Assembly: GCF_932294415.1 (NCBI RefSeq)
Contig: NC_065535.1
Location: 94,504,862 to 94,568,861, forward strand
Source of the DNA: Quercus robur
Lineage: Eukaryota > Streptophyta > Magnoliopsida > Fagales > Fagaceae
Direction: 5' to 3'
Length of the DNA stretch: 64,000 nucleotides
The notes below the pieces were generated by a model. The model searched no databases, was not told the DNA's origin, and was given only the letters and a program-made list of their open reading frames with translations. The first letter of the stretch is position 1. Every line of letters begins with the position of its first letter. The position numbers and the translations under genes were made by a program. Shown here piece by piece: positions 30,501 through 40,344 of the stretch.

Positions 30501-32814
30501 AAGAAATGTGAAGGAGGTGCAAAGCCTCAATGGAAAGATAGCGGCGCTGAATAGGTTCATGTCAAGGGCGACGGACAAATGCTTGCCCTTCTTCCGAACA
30601 TTAAAGAAATCCTTCGAGTGGACTGACGAATGCCAGCAAGCCTTCGAAGAATTGAAGGCTTACCTCTCCTCCCCACCATTGCTAAGCCCGTCGCAGCCAG
30701 GAGAAGAACTTTTCCTCTATCTAGCCGTCTCCCCCGCAGTCGTTAGCGCGGCCTTGGTCAGAGAAGAAGAGAAAGTGCAAAAACCCGTGTACTACGCAAG
30801 CCGAGCACTTCACGGTGCCGAAGAAAGATACCCGCCCATGGAGAAACTTGCCTTCGCATTAGTTACGGCAGCCTGTAAACTCAAACCATACTTCCAAGCT
30901 CATACTGTAAACGTCCTGACTGACAAGCCCTTACGATGGGCAATGAGCAGCCCCGAGGTCGCGGGACGATTGGCGCTATGGGCTATAGAGCTGAGCGAAT
31001 TTGACATTCAGTATCGCCCGCGGACCGCCATCAAGGGACAGATCGTCGCCGACTTTATAGCTGAGTTCACTCATGACGAAGACAAGGGGGCAGCAGAGTC
31101 CCCTCAATGGAGCATATATACGGACGGATCGTCCAACAGGCAAGTCGCAGGGGCCGGCATTGTGCTACTATCGCCCGAAGGAGACACCATCGAATGTATG
31201 GTCCGTCTCGACTTCCCTGCCACCAACAATGAATCGGAGTATGAGGCTCTAATAGCGGGGCTTGACCTCGCCAAAGTAGCAGGAGTCGCGAGGGTAGTCA
31301 TCTACTGCGATTCACAGGTCATCACTAACCAAATAAACGGAGACTACGATTGCAAGGGCGAAAAGATGAAAAGGTACCTTGATGAAGTAAGGACGAGGGT
31401 GGGTGACCTAGAAGCCAAAGTCGTCCAGATTCCCAGAGAAGAAAACGAGAGAGCCGACCGTCTCGCGAAGGCCGCTTCAGCTGAACAAATGGTCATCCCT
31501 GGTAATGTACTCTCTTTCGTACAGCTTTCCCCGCTAATAGATCTCAGCAACATGCAGGAAATATGCTCCGAAAGTAGCTGGACAGCGCCGTTAGTTTCGT
31601 ACCTAAAAAACGGGGTCTTACCAGATGAGAAGGAAGCCGCAAGGAAACTTACAGTCCAGGCGGCGAGGTTCGTCCTGATAAAAGACGTCCTGTATAAAAG
31701 AGGTTTCTCCCGACCATATCTGAGATGCTTGGGTACGGAAGAGGCAGACTACGTCATGAGAGAAGTACATGAAGGAATCTGCGGAAACCACTCAGGGTCT
31801 AGATCGTTGGTACACAAGCTTGTGCGAGCAGGGTATTATTGGCCCACCATGCAGAAGGACGCCAAAGCCTATGTCAGGGCCTGCGACAAATGCCAAAGGT
31901 TCAGCAATATTATTAGACAACCAACCGAAGAGCTGACCCCGATAACAGCCCCATGGCCGTTCGCACAGTGGGGGTTAGATATTATGGGACCATTCCCTAC
32001 AGCCGTACGACAGCTAAAATTCCTGGTAGTAGGCATCGACTATTTCACAAAATGGGTGGAAGCTGAAGCTTTGGCAACGATTACAGAAAAGAACGTGCGG
32101 AGCTTTGTCTGGAGATGTATCATATGCAGGTTTGGCATTCCTAGAGTCTTTGTCTCGGACAACGGGAGACAATTCGACAACAACCCCTTCCGGGATTTTT
32201 GCTCACAGTTAGGAATAAAGAACCACTACTCCTCCCCCGCCCACCCTCAAGCTAATGGACAGGTCGAAGTCACGAACCGATCCTTGCTCAAGATTATCAA
32301 GACTCGGCTCGAGGGGGCAAAGGGTATATGGCCCGAAGAATTGCCAAGTATACTATGGGCATACAGGACGACGGCAAGAACACCCACGGGAGAGACACCG
32401 TTCCGACTGACGTATGGGGGCGAAGCAGTTATCCCAGCCGAAGTTGGACTCACAAGCTACAGGGTGCACAACCATGATGAGAACAAAAACGACAAGGCTA
32501 TGCGACTACAGCTCGACCTAGTGGACGAGATCAGAGCAACAGCAGAACAAAGGCTCGCTAGGTACCAGGACCGCATGGCCAAACACTACAACTCTCGAGT
32601 CCGACATAGAGACTTCCAAGTTGGAGACCTTGTTCTTAGAAAGGTCATGGGTGCCGCTAGGGACCCTACTCAAGGGAAACTCGGCCCCAATTGGGAAGGA
32701 CCTTACCGAGTTACATCGTGGCAGAGAAAAGGTACTTACCACCTAGAGACATTGGAAGGACAGAAGCTACCACACCCATGGAACGCCGAACACCTATGGA
32801 AGTATTACCAATAG
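27580..32814 (+). CDS. Ty3 gag-pol polyprotein
   Basis: One frame of 1744 aa from the first in-frame ATG after the primer site (MVLTRSMATTNDV); the frame is open further upstream but only inside the LTR. Order: a coiled-coil start; Gag capsid-like domain at about 150-230 (RMPQIDSYDGVKDPLDHLE); zinc-knuckle-like YCQFHRDHGHDTADC at about 395; aspartic protease with DNGSS at about 538. Reverse transcriptase follows at about 790-960 with YVDD at 902-905. The first RNase H has lost its first Asp (LYLAVS instead of the usual DAS). A second, archaeal-type RNase H at about 1176-1303 has YTDGSS, ESEYEAL, YCDSQV and ERADRLAK. Integrase carries an HHCC finger (HEGICGNHSG, CDKCQR) and DDE core (WGLDIMG, SDNGRQF, NGQVEVTNR). 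No chromodomain, stop or frameshift. It makes the particle and integrates new copies. Confidence 0.95.
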   Translation: MVLTRSMATTNDVQEEEAPTTALERQLRTLAAAVERLTKQNHDLEEQLRQKNVAPNNHGADQEGTSADKRNQEGPQASNAPSKPERQNTSIPSLAETTPPLVIAEMQAMKEQMEVMMNALKGRVSSDLDDLVNRTDSPFTATVNTYPLPSKFRMPQIDSYDGVKDPLDHLETFKTLMHLQGVADAIMCRAFPTTLMDAARIWFSRLTPNSISTFKELSAQFTAHFIGGHRYKKSTACLMSMKQREDETLRAYISRFNKQALSIDEADDKILVAAFTNGLKKGKFLFSLYKNDPKTMSEVLYRATKYMNAEDALLAREERPRKRERQEDNRQDQGRKKARTGDRRDERRPKPLGGRFTSFTLLTAPIDQVLMQIKDEEALTFPGKLKSDPKKGSRDKYCQFHRDHGHDTADCYDLKQQIEALIRQGKLQRFVSKEKTDPPEQDQRPRRDNERPRPPIGDIRMIVGGTAATGSSKKARKTYLRMVQNVQLTGVVPKIARREGPIIGFSEEDAQRLHHPHDDALVVSLRVGDYNMHRVLIDNGSSADILYYTAFQQMRIDKERLIPTNAPLVGFGGSRVFPLGAVTLSVIVGDYPQQIARDVTFLVVDCSSAYNAILERPTLNSWKAVTSTYHLMIKFPTDYGVGELRGSQMAARECYIAMMEMEDQVQALSIEEHRTVTEPVEKLEEIPLDSSDPGRTTKIGTLANPTVHQELITFLRRNQDVFAWGHEDMPGIDSSVMVHRLNVSPAFLPIRQKKRVFAPERDRAIAEEVRKLQEASFIREVYYPYWLANVVMVKKASGKWRMCVDFIDLNKACPKDSYPFPRVDVLVDSTARHQLLSFMDAFSGYNQIRMHEADQEKTSFVTSQGLFCYKVMPFGLKNAGATYQRLMNKMFAQQIGRNVQVYVDDMLVKSRREEDHLGDLKETFDTLRSYNMKLNPGKCAFGVTAGKFLGFMVSQRGIEANSDKIRAIMDMAPPRNVKEVQSLNGKIAALNRFMSRATDKCLPFFRTLKKSFEWTDECQQAFEELKAYLSSPPLLSPSQPGEELFLYLAVSPAVVSAALVREEEKVQKPVYYASRALHGAEERYPPMEKLAFALVTAACKLKPYFQAHTVNVLTDKPLRWAMSSPEVAGRLALWAIELSEFDIQYRPRTAIKGQIVADFIAEFTHDEDKGAAESPQWSIYTDGSSNRQVAGAGIVLLSPEGDTIECMVRLDFPATNNESEYEALIAGLDLAKVAGVARVVIYCDSQVITNQINGDYDCKGEKMKRYLDEVRTRVGDLEAKVVQIPREENERADRLAKAASAEQMVIPGNVLSFVQLSPLIDLSNMQEICSESSWTAPLVSYLKNGVLPDEKEAARKLTVQAARFVLIKDVLYKRGFSRPYLRCLGTEEADYVMREVHEGICGNHSGSRSLVHKLVRAGYYWPTMQKDAKAYVRACDKCQRFSNIIRQPTEELTPITAPWPFAQWGLDIMGPFPTAVRQLKFLVVGIDYFTKWVEAEALATITEKNVRSFVWRCIICRFGIPRVFVSDNGRQFDNNPFRDFCSQLGIKNHYSSPAHPQANGQVEVTNRSLLKIIKTRLEGAKGIWPEELPSILWAYRTTARTPTGETPFRLTYGGEAVIPAEVGLTSYRVHNHDENKNDKAMRLQLDLVDEIRATAEQRLARYQDRMAKHYNSRVRHRDFQVGDLVLRKVMGAARDPTQGKLGPNWEGPYRVTSWQRKGTYHLETLEGQKLPHPWNAEHLWKYYQ

Positions 32815-33059
32815 GAGCAACAACATGAAGACCGACCTATTTTTTTTTATTCCAGCAAACTTTAGTTTTACTCCTCGGATTTATCATTTACTTTAGTTTT
32901 TTCTTTTTTTGCAACAAATACTTTTTAGCCCGAAGGGCAGGATTCGGTTTTAATTACTTTTATTTAAATGCATGACAATAAGAGGAGTTTATTCAGAAAT
33001 TGCTGGAGTATTTATTCTTTCTACGGTCCACTAATTTCACATCCTAAGACGGCTAAGTC

Positions 33060-33640
33060 CATAACACAAGGTCCTAAAAAACTGACGGACCAAAAAGGTG
33101 TCAAAAGACATCAAGGCCAAGGCCGAAAATCTGACGGTCAGAAAAAGCTAAAAGCTAAAAAGCTGACGGTCCAATAAGATGGTGCAACCATCATATGGAC
33201 AAGGTCCTCAAAACTGACAGACCAACAAAGATGTCAAAGACATCAACGCCTAAAAACTGACGGACCAAAAAGATGTCAAAAGACATCAAGGCCAAGGCTG
33301 AGAAGCTGACGGTACGAAAAGGCTAAAAGCTAAAAAGCTGACGGTCCAATAAGATGGAGCAACCATCATATGGACAAGGTCCTCAAAACTGACGAACCGA
33401 CAAAGATGTCAAAAGACATCAACGCCTAAAAACTGACGGACCAAAAAGGTGATAAGACATCAAGGCCAAGGCCGAGAAAATGACGGTCCGAAAAGGCTAA
33501 AGCTAAAAAAAAAAAAAAAAAAAAAAAAACTAACGGTCAGAAGAGATTGACGACTTTAAAAAGGTGCGACCAACCAAGAGCTGTAAACCGACGGTCATAA
33601 AGCTGACGGGGTTTTCAACAGTTCAAAGAACTGACGTATT
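33060..33640. repeat. Approximately 175-bp tandem repeats with CTGACGG motifs
   Basis: Units starting ACTGACGGACCAAAAAGG at 33081, 33256 and 33432 give about two and a half copies. Eight exact CTGACGG and several one-base variants lie here. An A24 tract interrupts the third unit (33506-33529). Non-coding in both directions. Confidence 0.8.
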
Positions 33641-33847
33641 CCAAGCAGACGAGAATTTTTACCAAAATTTCGTCTAAAACAAAGAGAGATAAAAGCTACG
33701 GAAATGAAATACATGTGCAACTGTACATAAACGAAAAGGGCACTTAAACATGGTTTAAAACTACAACTGTTTAAAACTACAACTGTTTAAAAATTACAAC
33801 TGTTTTCCAAAAAATTTAAAAAGCAACTGTTTTGTACATAGCTACAA

Positions 33848-36051
33848 TTAAGCAGTAGGAACGTCAGCAGGGTCGCCGTCAGCCTGATGGTCTTCAACAT
33901 CCACGATCACGGCTGGAGAATCAGAAGCTGTAGGATTAGCAGCAGGCTGTGCCAGGACTACACTGCCGTCATGCTCCGGAGTAGGGTCGGGCTGAGGAGA
34001 GCCGTCGTCTCCATCATCCATTGTAATCCCAGACAAGTCCAGCTCCGGGAAGGCCGACGCGACCTGTCGAAGGCAATCATCAAACCCAGTGCCGTAATAC
34101 TGAGCACATGAGTCGATAAAAGACTGCGACGCTTTGAAGTCTCTAATCGCGTCAGTCTCCGCCGTCTGTAACTTCTCCCCCAGAGCCGTCACCTCTCCTT
34201 GGAGCTTGTCATTCTGGCCACTGACCGCCGTCAATTTTTCCTTAACCTCCTGCAGCTCCTGGTTAAGGATACGGACGGCTTCCTTGTACTGGGCCTGCTG
34301 ATTCAACAGGTTCGTGTTGTGGCTACGAACTCGGCTGACGACCCCCTCCTTCGCCACACAACGGTCACGAAGGGCCTTGACACGAACCAAGGCCTAAAAG
34401 AACATATCCGTCAGTCTAAAAGTATACCAAAACAAGATAAGGCATGTTCAACCCAAAAATGTGAGAAACTTACCCTGGAGAGATCGAAGAGGGCCGACGC
34501 CCCTAAATCCTCCGTCCCCACCTGGTCACAGGGCTCCACGTCCGTCGGTTTTATCAGAGATTCAACCTCCCCGACGGCATATTCCTTATAGGTTAGGAGA
34601 CGGCACGGACCCTCGTTGACGGGACCAGTGGAAGTCATCACCCCCTTTCCCGCGCCATGGCTAGGCTTCGGAGGGGACTTTTCCTTCAATGGTTCGTTTG
34701 CAGGAGTGACGGCAGTCTTTTTTGATAGACGGCCGTCACTCCCGTCGAGTTTCCTCTTCGCCACTTTGGCGACGGCCTTGGGGGTTGACGAGGCTTCCCC
34801 CCCTGCCTCCTTAGCCTTCCTCTCTTCCTTCTGACGAGCTGCGGCGGCCCGTATCCTTTGCTTCACGGATTCCATCTCTACAACACAAGAAAGACTGTTG
34901 GGGAAAGGGACGGAAAAATTAAACTGACGGGAAAATAAAAGTCTACTCACGTCGGCACGCAAACTCTTCCAGCCTACGAGCTTCCGCTGACGGATCTGGA
35001 CCCCCACAGTATAAGTGAAGGGTGTCAAGAGTGATCAAATCCCTGCACTTACGGTCTTCCAAAGGGATTTCTAGAATCCGTTGGATGAACTCCTCCTGCT
35101 CGTCAGTTATGTGCGGACGGGTATAAGCTGAAAGAAATAAGAAGTGTTAGTACCGTCGCCTCAAAAAACACACGAGCCTCATAGTTGACGGGATTAACCT
35201 GAATCCCTGACAAAGGCCCAAGTGTTGTCAAAATAACCGCGGGGTATCGTCGCCCACTCCTCCTGACGGCAAACCCAATCCGTACCTTCAACAAAAAAAT
35301 ACCTACTCTTCCAGTTCCTATTTGAGTCTGGCATATCTGACACTAGCCGTAGCCCTTTCTCCCGGGCATTAAAGTGATATGTCCCCTTAGATGAGGCGAT
35401 GTGGTGAGGCCTATAACAATAAAAGAATTCTCCTAGTGTAAGCTGACGGTGTCCTCCACTAAGATTGCCCCATAGGATTTCAGCTCCTATAAAAGTCCTC
35501 CAGGCGTTTGGGGCAACCTGGGTGACGGATATTCCAAGGAAGTCAGCAAGTTGACGGTGTAGAGCCGTCAACGGTAACCTCAGGCCCGCAGCAAACATGG
35601 CATCATACATGCCGACGTCAGCTGTCCTCCCGGAGTAACACCTCTCACCCTCTCTAGGGAGACGGATGGGTATGTGGTCTGAGATTTGATAACGAACCCG
35701 TAACTCCCTAAAAACTTTACCACTCATCCCAGGAAAAAATTTGTTGACGGCCCAATCCTCAGGAAGAATGAAGGGACGGTTATCTACGGGACCCTCCGAG
35801 GTTCCTTCACTGGATCTCTCATCCCCGTCACTATCCTCTCCGTCAACATCCATTCCATCCCCGTCGTTTTCATCCCCTCTTCCCTCATCCTCATCTCCCT
35901 CAACAAAACTCTCATCGCCGTTAGGAGATTGGGCTGACGACTCTCTCTCTGACGGGAGGGAGAAGTCTGACTCGTTTCCAGAACCAAAGGTTTTGTCGTA
36001 GCCCGCTCCTTCGCAGACTGGCGACTCGTCACAAGACGCGTTACTTGACAT
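33848..36051 (-). CDS. Antisense extra gene of the Ty3 element, Transposase_28-like
   Basis: Four coding exons on the strand opposite to pol splice in frame with GT-AG: 36051-35199, 35127-34951, 34877-34474, 34393-33848 (659 aa). Residues 1-90 are acidic and Ser-rich. About 110-285 resemble the plant domain Transposase_28, 'putative gypsy type transposon' (PF04195): MYDAMFAAGLRLPLTALHRQ, then APNAWRTFIGAEILWG. Exon 3 is basic (KQRIRAAAARQKEERKAKEA). Exon 4 starts with a coiled coil of about 70 residues and ends acidic. Its own TATA box and a leader intron (36060-36162) lie upstream. Extra ORFs, some antisense, are known in Tat-group elements; their role is unknown. The coding pattern is intact, so it is probably still used by the element. 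Confidence 0.8.
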
Positions 36052-36059
36052 CTGACTAC

Positions 36060-36162
36060 CTACAAGTGACGGGTTGAAACTAAGTACCTAGGCTGACGGC
36101 CTCACTAATGAGGCAAAAATAAAAAAGAAAAAGAAGGAAGGGGAGAGAAAATGAAAACTTAC
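36060..36162 (-). other. Leader intron of the antisense gene
   Basis: On the minus strand CCG|GTAAGT at 36162 is a strong donor and CACTTGTAG ending at 36060 a good acceptor, eight bases before the ATG. Confidence 0.55.
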
Positions 36163-36302
36163 CGGTATGGAGGCCTTCTGGATGACTCTAAAGACAGCAA
36201 CGGATAAGCCGACGGAAGTGAAGCTGACGAAAGTTGGGCGACGGTCTTTCTCTTCACAAGATCAGCAAGGTTGAAATAGTGAAAAATGAGGGGAAAGTGC
36301 TG

Positions 36303-36312
36303 TTTATATATG
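36303..36312 (-). promoter_or_regulatory. TATA box of the antisense gene
   Basis: CATATATAAAC on the minus strand, about 140 bases upstream of the leader-intron donor. It lies inside the element, outside the 3' LTR, so the antisense gene need not borrow an LTR promoter. Confidence 0.5.
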
Positions 36313-36473
36313 GAAAAAATGGCGCGGAAGACGAAGCGACGTCTCGTCAGAAGCAGAGCCAATAGGAACGAGCCACCTGTCCAAGGCATTAAATGCACAG
36401 ATCCACACGAACGATATCCCTGCCTCTTTTGAAAACAAACTCCATAACCCGTCAGTATATAGTCTGACGGAGG

Positions 36474-36491
36474 TATGGAGTAGGGGGCAAG
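36474..36491 (+). promoter_or_regulatory. Polypurine tract
   Basis: GGAGTAGGGGGCAAG directly before the 3' LTR, the expected plus-strand primer. Confidence 0.7.
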
Positions 36492-37071
36492 TGATGAGGA
36501 TAAAATTAGGTAGACAAAAGTGACGGTACAGGCTTGACAAGGGTGACGAGATGGTCTTGCCGTCAGCATTCCTTCAAGGCTGACAGGGACCTGAAGTAAA
36601 AGAATTCCACATAAAGCCGAACATCCTGAAGTTGACGGGATAAACATAGATTGACGGGATAACATAAACTGACGGCGTCAGTCTATGGAATGTTTGATCT
36701 GCACATTTACATGTATAAGTAAATAACTTGCTCCCCACGTTTCATGAAACCTAAGGACTCCTATATGGAAAGAATCCCGTAAAATACGCCCAAGAAGACT
36801 CCTATAAGGAAAAGACTTCTACTCCAAGGAAAAGAGGGGTAGCCCTCGCTACTATAAAAACCCAAGCACCCTCACAAACCAAGGTACGCATAATTTACCC
36901 TCTCTAGCACTCTAGAGCAGTGAGAATAATTCTAACTTGACTTTCGGAGGGTGTTTGGCCGGTACCACACCGGTACTCCCCGCTAGGTTATTCCTTTTCG
37001 TTGTGCAGGTGCCATTTGCGATCGTACGAGGAACGTGTGACTCACTGGTGGTATTATTTCTGGCATCATCA
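36492..37071 (+). repeat. 3' LTR
   Basis: Same length and ends as the 5' LTR, with eleven transitions between them by eye. It is followed by the AATAT duplication at 37072-37076. Confidence 0.95.
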
Positions 37072-37259
37072 AATATCATGCAAAAAACAAGTTCATATGA
37101 ATAAAAGAAATCAAACAAGTTGTATTTGTTTGTGAGCTGAGAATTTATTGATGACAAAACCCCGGCCCCACTTAAAAGAGAAAGATTCTAAAATTATTAT
37201 AAATTTTATTAGAAAAAATTTACAACTGATGTTGCAAGAATATGATTGGCATCACTTAA

Positions 37260-37799
37260 GGCTTCGTTTGGGAGTTTATAAGGGAATGGTAAGGAATGAT
37301 CATAAGGGAATAGAAATAAATGGAATGTATTTTAGCAAAAGAAATGATTGAAAAAGAAAGGAATGGAATGAAATGTAATTAAGTAACCTTGTCTAGATGT
37401 TTTAAAATAAAAGAACGAAATTGAATGAAAATAAATGGAATTGAGTAACCTTATTTGGGAGTAACATAGAGAGAAATGAATGGAATCATTTTATGACAAT
37501 TTTATTATTAGACCCTGCTTTAAAATAAATGTTTGAATATATAGGGGTATTTTAGGATTTTTAGTAAAAAATTCATTAAATCTAATTTCATTCCCTCTAA
37601 TTCCTCCTAATTTTGGAGGGAATGAAAATTTGAGGTTTTAAGGGAATAGAGAGGAATGAGAATTCCTTCCTATCTATTCAATTCCCTCCCACTTAAACTT
37701 CTCATTAAAACTCCCAAATAAGATAAGGGAAGAATATTCTAAAATGATTCTTTTCATTCATTTCCATTTCCATTACATTACCTCCTCCCAAACAAGAGC
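37260..37799. mobile_element. Harbinger/Tourist-like MITE (540 bp)
   Basis: Ends GGCTTCGTTTGGGAG (left) and GCTCTTGTTTGGGAG (right, reversed), flanked by TAA at 37257-37259 and 37800-37802. Interior rich in GGAATG(A/G) repeats; no coding potential. Confidence 0.65.
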
Positions 37800-39440
37800 T
37801 AAATAAAATAATAAATTATGGTTTGAATTACTTTTTTTGAAATTGGTGATACGACAGTTTGTAAAGTTTATACAGTAAAATTTGTAGTATTTCATCCCTA
37901 GCATGAATCAATTCTCTTGGAACAATTAGGGATGACAAAAAATTCCCGACCTGCAGATACCTAACCTGACCCAACCCTAATGGGGCAGGTTTTACCTTAC
38001 TCGTGAAATAATAGGGGTGGGTATGGGTTTTAAAATCCCAACCCATAGCAAATTCGGGTCGGGTGCGGGAATTAGTCATACCCACCCCGAACTCGACCCG
38101 TATTCTTATAATATTATTAAAAAAACCGTAACTATATATACCCTATTTTCGATTTTGCAAACCCTAATCCTAACTTCTTCTCTCCTTCACCTTTAGTGAG
38201 TTCAGCTGCCTCCCTTATGGCAACCACCCTCTCACAGCCTCGCAACCTCATTCAGCCTCACGGTCATGCTCAATTGCTCCCTCCTCCCTGTGTCTCCACC
38301 TCATTCTCCATCTTTTTTTTTTTTTTTGGGGGGGGGGGGGGGGGGGGAGGGGTGGGGGTTCATTTCCTCTCTCATTGCCAAAGCTGTGAATCTCAAGGTT
38401 TTACTTATTTTATTTTATTTTATTTATTTTTTATAATTTCATTAATGAATGTATATTATTTACAATTTAGTTCATTGTTAAATGTGAGTTTGTGTTTGTG
38501 ATTTTTGTTTTTGTGTTTGTGATTTTGAAAAGGAAATTCATAAATCTAAAATTATTGTATGAGAAATCAGGAAAACATATTTTTGCTTTTTGCTTTTTTT
38601 TTTATTATTTTTTATTTTTTTTAATTTTTAGATTGGATCATGGATTAGGGCTTTTATATTGGGCCCTAAAGGGACATGATGGGTTGGGGCCTGCGGGACC
38701 CATGGAGACTCGTGTATGGGGGCAAAAAAACCCGTTTGGTAAACAGGGCAAGTTTGGGTAACGAGGACTGGGTGGCAGGTAGCAGGTTGGGTTCGAGAAT
38801 AAAGAAACTCGCCCTAAACCCAAACCCAAACCCAAACCCAAACCGTTGCCATTTCTAGGAGCAATGCTCCCTTCTCTTATATAAATAATTGATCCTATTG
38901 TAATTTTAATCCAACATTATGTGAGAGAACAGTTAATTGCTCCATGAGTACTAAAAAATTAGTCACTGAAAAAGACTAAATTTTTTCATTTGTCTTTGTC
39001 TTGGTAATGTGGATAGAGATCCGTGACTCCAATTTTATGGAAAGTTTAAAAATTTTCGTATAATAATTTAGAAAATTGCAATAGAAATGAAAAGGGAAGC
39101 TTGTGATGATGAGTTTTAGATCTTTTACCATGGGCTTGATTGAGCCTTGCTATGAAACATACCAAAGTGATAACTTTCAAATTCAAATAAATAAAGGTTC
39201 GAAAGAAAGCCAAAAAAATTTAGGATGAGTGCAGGGACTCAATGGATGGAAGTTGTTTTAACAAATGGGTCGACTTCCTTATGTTATTAAATTAAAGTAA
39301 TCCAACTATCAAAACTACTAAGAGGGAGAAGGATAAGCCTATATACACACATATATGTATTGAGGTTTTTCTTTGTTTTTGCTTAATAAAAATTTACTTT
39401 TATTTAAACATGATCATAGTTGCAATTAATCATTAAAGAA
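37800..39440. other. Low-complexity intergenic DNA with G20 tract
   Basis: Holds GGGTCGGGT-type text (37920-38100), a T15-G20 junction at 38313-38347, and CCCAAA repeated about five times (38816-38842). No exon supported. Confidence 0.5.
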
Positions 39441-39445
39441 TTAAT

Positions 39446-40330
39446 TGTGAAGGGTGTTTATTTGTTTAGACCCCTTAAACTAGATTGTTTAACCTAATTA
39501 ATTAACCAAGTTGATTATTAGGTTTATTATTCAGATCTAGGTTAAACAAGCATATATCATATCATGCACAAATACAAAAAAGTAAATAACACACGATATA
39601 ATGACCCAGAAAACCGATGAAACTAACCGTTTCAAGGTAAAAACCTGGGGATGATTTGACCTAACTATCCTTAAGGTAAAGTAAATCCACTATAAGAGAA
39701 TTGAAGTTTTTACAATTAGATTTAACCCTAAATCTATTGCTACCTCCAGTAGTAACTTACTGACACAACCACATGCAAATTCTAAATCCATAGACTCCTT
39801 CTCTTCTTGGATCTTGCTTGTGACTTTGAGATCCCACTCAAAGGTTTCAGATCACCTTCAGTAGCGATCTTGATGCAACAATTATGTTCTACCAATGCTT
39901 GATTGTAGATCTAGCTCTGGTAGATTCTTGTGTAGTTAAAAGGTACAAAACTTCTCAAATCTCACAAAGAATAACACACAAGTCTTCCAAAAAAAATGAA
40001 AAATGTAGCTAGGGTTTCTCTTTTATATGTGGAGAAGTTGGAATGAAACCCTAAGCGTTTTCGCAAGCTTGGACCTGGTTTAAAAATTCTGCAGAATTTT
40101 GTTCCTGTGATTTTCGATCAGTTAAGTCTAATTCTTGATTGGTCGAGCAAGGCAGAAACTCACTTCCCTTTTCTGCAGTCAGCTGGACTTGAAACTTTGA
40201 AACAAACACTTTTAAGCATTGCCTAACACCTAGACTTGACATATTTTGTTCTCGATTTGCCAATACAGTAAAAATATGATTCTAAACATTTAAACCTAAA
40301 TCTTTAGAGCCTAACAAAGGGAAGTGGGTT
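39446..40330 (-). mobile_element. Probable LTR remnant
   Basis: The layout resembles the minus-oriented solo LTR at 45800-46906: GGGTGTTTATTTGTTTAGACCCC, then ACACACGATATAATGACCC, then several hundred bases without frames. Ends and a target duplication could not be fixed, so this is tentative. Confidence 0.3.
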
Positions 40331-40344
40331 AAATTATAACTTAT

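Larger units (their letters stand above)
26940..37071 (+). mobile_element. Complete Ty3 LTR retrotransposon, Tat-like lineage (10,132 bp)
   Basis: Two 580-base LTRs beginning TGATGA and ending TCATCA, a perfect AATAT target duplication, a primer-binding site, an open gag-pol and a purine tract make this a complete, potentially autonomous copy. Two RNase H domains and an extra ORF between pol and the 3' LTR point to the Tat group of plant Ty3 elements. LTRs differ at eleven bases by my count, all transitions, so insertion is fairly recent. It sits in sense orientation behind the cysteine-rich peptide gene. Confidence 0.95.

Noticed and set aside
33887-34591. Plus-strand frames opposite the antisense gene
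   Set aside because: They are shadows of its exons 3 and 4 and cross its introns; no recognisable domain.
38816-38842. CCCAAA repeats resembling interstitial telomere DNA
   Set aside because: Plant telomere repeats are CCCTAAA; only the first unit has the T, and the run is short.
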